This document shows, piece by piece, positions 60,201 through 64,000 of a stretch of 64,000 nucleotides of DNA. Where the stretch lies: contig JAGQDJ010000174.1 of the NCBI GenBank assembly GCA_022885665.1, positions 1-64,000 of the forward strand, given 5' to 3'. Under the pieces are notes generated by a model. It was given only the letters and a program-made list of their open reading frames with translations. It made no database searches and was not told where the DNA came from. A program made the translations under genes and the position numbers. Within the stretch, counting starts at the first letter, position 1. The number at the start of each line of letters is the position of its first letter. The stretch comes from Triops longicaudatus (Eukaryota; Arthropoda; Branchiopoda; Notostraca; Triopsidae).

Positions 60201-63200
60201 AGTTAGCTTATAGTAAGTTAGGGGTGTCTCACTCAAGGTTCGGTTGGGTAAAATTAAGTTAGTTTATCCTTGTTTAGTTTTAGGATAGGAAGAATTGGGT
60301 TAGTCTAGTTTATGGTTAGACTTAATTAGGTTTGTCTAATTTAATGTTAGGTTAGCTCACATCGAAGTTGGATTTGTCTGGTTCACAGTTTAGTTAACTT
60401 ACATTCGGTTAGCCGTTTTTCTTTGTGAACGGCTCCATTCCCCAAAATTTGAAAGAGCTTTACCCAATTTGGGGTAATTTACACACTATTCAGAAGCACT
60501 GATTTGAAGGACTTAGAAGTTCAAGAAGCTTTCAGAAACGTACTAAAAGCTTATTAATTATAACATTGGAACCATTTCACTTTGTTTTCCGCTACATATG
60601 CATTTCACCTCGTATTGTGCGTGCTAAGCAAAAACATTTACAATGTTGTTTAGTGCACGGTCATCGACTTACGCGGTAAGCCCGCCTTAAAGCACAGATA
60701 GAAGCTAGTGATACTTTAAATCAATTTCACGAAACGCCTCCTAATCCGTAAAAAAATTGCTCATTAAAATGATTATCACAGTGAGAAGGCACTGTTTTGA
60801 AAAAAAAAAATAACGTCACACGCAAATGCATACTTTGTAACTCACATGGCAAGTATTCGCTTTACGCGGCATTAGGCGCATCGAGCTGAAGGAGTCAGTT
60901 CCGCGGTAAAAAAGACCTTTGTCAACGCTTTCGAACATTTTTCTTGACTTTGTCACCTTTTTTCCCCATTTTTTTTCTTAAAAAAAACAAAAAACAACAG
61001 CTTTGCCTTAGTACAGAATTAAAAAAGAACTGTGGAACGTATATCATTGTTCTGACTTCAAGAATGACTACAAGAGAATGCTCCAAACCTTCGAAACTTG
61101 CACGGAAAGGCTTCGCTTTACGCGGAGTTATGGCACGGAACTATAGGCGTTTGCTCCGCGGAAAACGAGCCCGTGCTTGTCAGCTTGCTGGAGAACTTAG
61201 AAACTTTTGAACTTTTTTCGTTAACTTTATACCTTATCTGAAAAGAAACTACTTTTCTATTTGAAAATAAATATTATCTTTGATGTCAAGTATCAAGGCA
61301 CATGGGAAACGAACATCCCGTCACTGCTTTTGTGGAGACTGACACCGCAGGAAAACGTTCGAAAGTTCGGCAAGTCCGCCTGCTCATATCTAACAACAAC
61401 GGGATTCAAGTCAATATATTGTGTGGAACCTCGATTCATCCTAGTCATGTACAGGCCTACAATAAGTATACATAATTCCTGGGTACGGACCCCACGTAGA
61501 CCCCAATCTACGATTTTGTGGCCCGCAAAGGACTAGAAGTTGGTCAGCCCTGTCACAGATTATTAGTTTTCTGGAAAGTCTAACTTCCTGTATCAAATCT
61601 ACTAAAATTACTATAAAAGCTAATGCCCGTTAATCCAATCTGGTTAGGCACCTGGTCAGGAGTAATATACAAATACACTCATATTTTAACTTCTAATTGT
61701 GATTTCATACCAAACAACGCACATTAGAAATCTCATGCCGTAATCCTGCATTTTAGATCCCCCATTTTTATTTGTTCAAACAATCCTTATTTTCGATATT
61801 AAGCCGTTTCTACCATTTCTAATCTTCAATATTTCAAAACTGGTTCCACTGCACGTGAACCTCAGTTACTTTTGTCCAAGCGCCGATACAAAAATACGAA
61901 ATAAGCAATTTTACATTATTGCCATTTTAAATTGTTCGAAATTATTTCGCGCATTTATGGGGTACTACGTAACTACGGAAGTAGATTTAGAGAGTACTTT
62001 ACTTGAAAAAGACGACAAGTTTGTCTTCGTTGGCTTTGGGCTGCGAAGCCGCTTGCGCCGTAGCTTTCAAAGCTCGTAGTAACGTCAAGTCTGCCAGAGC
62101 CACCTGGAACGGCTGCGTCTGCGTCCTCGAACGCTTGGATTTGCGCTCTTCAGCCGCGTCATCGGCCTTGGGCAGCTCCAAAGAACGACGCTCTCGCTCG
62201 CCTCGCGTCAATTTCTTCTTCTTGGCCTCCACGCCCCCTTCCTCAATATGTGTCTTGCCTTCCTTAGCCTTAGACACGCCCTCTTCACCCTCTTCCTCCT
62301 TCTTCCTCTTGCGTCCTCGTTCTGCGCTACCTCCTGAAGTGCTAGGCTCCGCCTTTACAGCCTTTTCGGGCGTCTTTTCGGTCTCTTTTTCTTTCTCCTT
62401 CTCCTCTTTAACCGGACTCACGAACTTTTCTTTCTTCGGTGAACCTGCAAAAATTCATTAAAATTTAATCTTTGACAACAAAGACGCTAAAGAGCTAAAA
62501 AATTAATTTTGAAAAATTAAATACTCGTCTGAGGCGGTCGGCCACGCTTAGGGGGCGTGATGGGTGGCGGGGGCGGGGCGCTTTTGGTGGCAACTACCAC
62601 TGCTGAAGTGGAAACCGGTATTGGGTTGACTGGAGGCGGAACCAACATGGAAGCCACGCCTACCACCGGCGTCTTGGAGACCGTTGGTGGGCGTGGCGGG
62701 CTGGTTTTGACCTGCACCGGGCTGGGCGCCACCACTTGGGTGGGTTTGGACGCGACGGCGGGGCTTACTTTGTTAGCTGGAACGGAATTGGTGGTTTGCT
62801 GTTGCTGTGGTTGCGGGACGGAAGCTTCTTGGGGCGTGGCTTGCGCAGGCAAAGGCAACAGGGGCGGTGGAGGCTTAGACGGCGCCAGTGTCGCCATAGG
62901 CACTAAGGCCGGGAGCTGTTTCTGCGTCGGCGGCGTGGCTTGTGGTGGTGTCGTTGTTGCTGGGTTAACAGACGGGGGCGTGCCGTTCAGGGTCGACGCC
63001 GTGGGTGGGGCAGGTACGAGAGAAGGCGTGGTGACAGGTTTAACAGGATCGGAGACTCCGCTTGCTTCGCTTTTTTCGACCACTGGAGCAGAAATGGGCT
63101 CAGGATGGCCATTGTTAGCGCTGGGAGGCGGGTTAGAGGAAGGAGGAGATGCGTTAGGGGGCGCCGTGGCGTCGGGGAGCGGATTTGGAGCCATACCGTT

Positions 63201-63350
63201 GGCTGCAGGGGGCGGAGCTAGGGTAGGAGGGATGGTAGGAGGTGTGTTGGTAGCTGGGGGCGTTGTGTTGTTGGTAGAGCCATTGTTGGCGCCAGGAGGG
63301 CTCATGCCCAGGACGCCAACTGGGTTTGAATGGACAACAGGTGCACTCAT
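57256..63350 (-). CDS. Highly charged, probably chromatin-associated protein, 704 residues
   Basis: Seven exons join in phase: 63350-62525, 62444-62003, 59436-59273, 59194-59027, 58503-58264, 57971-57759 and 57317-57256. The first ~275 residues are Pro/Thr/Ala-rich and end with an AT-hook-like PPKRGRPP. A Lys/Glu-rich segment with nuclear-localisation signals (RGRKRKKEEEGEEG, AKKKKLTRGER) follows. Then comes the only globular-looking part, about residues 400-530: KLVVFFKGEFLAVRNAEGSF, YVCQALQNIYRNSHRIRIRW, CDHTEFECILTNLELDKLER and TENILKRALDVEKG. Its short beta strands suggest a Tudor/BAH-like fold. The C-terminal third alternates acidic Ser runs (GSDSESDSEEDDDEEGEEEE) with basic runs, and ends KAKGKGSKK. 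A role at chromatin is inferred from composition; I could not name the family. Intron 2 (2.6 kb) carries TTAGG-like sequence. Confidence 0.82.
59985..60420. repeat. Degenerate TTAGG-like sequence in intron 2 of the nuclear-protein gene
   Basis: About 430 bases rich in words such as TTTAGGGTTAGGCTAGC, AAGGTTAAGTTAGC, TAAGTTAGG and AATGTTAGGTTAGC. Same character as the stretch at 36.5-37.0 kb; a shorter patch of complementary words is at 57.48-57.63 kb. Confidence 0.6.
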
Positions 63351-64000
63351 TCTCTTCTCAGGGCATTGAAAACGTGTCTTCGCACGTTAAAAAGTTTGAA
63401 CTCTGCGTCTGTGAGCAAGAAGCGACAATTACAAGTTGTAAAAATAGGGGATTTATTCGATTTTTACCTGCTGGCTTGTGTTTGTACCTCAAGCTTGTTT
63501 ATATTCTGCTGGGGCTAATTTTTAGGCGTCACTTGAATTTATTGAACGTTTTTGGTAGCTGAGAAACACAGGTATCCAACGGTTAGCCAAAATGCAATGA
63601 TACTTAATATCCTATTTTGTAAAAAGTCAACTATTGATCACTCATTTACAGATTAGTCCGCATCACTTTCCGCCATTTTCCCAAACATTCCCACGGTCCC
63701 ACCCACTCACCCCCTCACCCACCTCCTAGCCAAGCTTTCAAGCTAAATTTAATTTCATCACTTGAAATAGTATTTCAAAAAAGCTCTTATATATTTACTA
63801 TAATATTAATTAGAGTATTTAATTTGTAAAAATTTCCAAAATGGCTTTAAAGGTGGCATAATCTTGAAAAATAATTTCGTCAGGCCGGCAATGGTGTAAC
63901 GGGAGAAATGGTAAAATTCGAAACGCGAACTAAGCTAATGAGATGTTCTCAGATTTTCTCTCAATTCTTGCATTTTACTATTCCTTTTATCGGGATAATA
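63351..64000 (-). promoter_or_regulatory. 5' flank of the nuclear-protein gene, with a CCGCCATTTTC element
   Basis: No other gene was seen. On the minus strand GAAAATGGCGGAAAGTGATG lies about 320 bases before the start codon. AAAATGGCGG matches the YY1/Pho core, and the same bases open a 7-codon upstream frame (ATG at about 63678) that stops at once. A C-rich tract (CCCACCCACTCACCCCCTCA) lies next to it. I infer a CpG-type or housekeeping promoter. Confidence 0.4.

Noticed and set aside
62003..62461. Plus-strand open frame rich in Ser and Phe
   Set aside because: Antisense of the Lys/Glu-rich exon 2 of the same gene.
62557..63369. Long plus-strand open frame (270 codons, Gly-rich) opposite the first exon of the nuclear-protein gene
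   Set aside because: It is the antisense of a Pro/Ala/Thr-rich exon; CC-rich codons read as GG-rich on the other strand. It has no domain, and the minus-strand model has matching splice sites.
1..64000. CRISPR arrays, bacterial operons, rRNA genes
   Set aside because: No spaced direct repeats, no ribosome-binding-site-led gene runs and no rRNA-like conserved sequence were seen; genes are intron-split throughout.

Overview
The window is nuclear DNA of an animal, most likely an arthropod. It is AT-rich and low in gene density, and every long gene is split by GT-AG introns. It carries a protostome-type ionotropic receptor (IR), and it has degenerate stretches built from TTAGG-like words, the arthropod telomere unit, scattered inside introns. 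I could not narrow it to a class. No bacterial operon, CRISPR array, rRNA gene or convincing tRNA gene was seen. All gene models below were assembled by reading splice sites and checking that exon phases join; none has transcript support.

Layout. 0.2-4.5 kb (-): most of a TECPR2 orthologue (autophagy/ER-exit scaffold), whose 3' end runs out of the window. 5.2-8.8 kb: remains of two Ty3/gypsy LTR retrotransposons in opposite orientation, with LTR-like promoter blocks and an (AT)n microsatellite. 9.1-20.4 kb: three paralogous small secreted-protein genes, all on the minus strand. Each has a 21-base coding first exon and a TATA box in a shared GAGTATAAAA context. Between them lie an unidentified four-exon minus-strand gene (14.7-15.7 kb) and an unidentified five-exon plus-strand gene (17.2-18.3 kb). 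24.6-31.8 kb (+): a divergent IR in three exons with large introns. 35.6-38.6 kb (+): a complete eIF4H orthologue. 40.3-41.6 kb (-): a decayed gypsy-like gag/protease relic. 42.6-42.9 kb: a 257-bp non-autonomous hAT-like DNA transposon with an exact 8-bp target-site duplication. 44.3-49.4 kb (-): a ten-exon gene joining a degenerate Nudix-like region, degenerate EF-hands and a complete PPP-family phosphatase domain. 50.6-51.8 kb (-): a probable pseudogene of a proline-rich secreted protein. 57.3-63.4 kb (-): a seven-exon gene for a 704-residue, highly charged, probably chromatin-associated protein.

The genes do not form one pathway. TECPR2, eIF4H, the phosphatase and the nuclear protein look like housekeeping or regulatory genes; the IR is a candidate chemoreceptor; the small secreted genes look like a local lineage-specific expansion. 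Much of the intergenic DNA is decayed repeats, including an unclassified ~0.6 kb family with at least five copies here and a pair of ~250-bp inverted copies around 32-34 kb.

The most interesting items are the Nudix-like/EF-hand/PPP architecture (with one GC-AG intron), the secreted-peptide family with its shared promoter, the hAT-like element with its intact duplication, the unclassified interspersed repeat, and two short hairpins.
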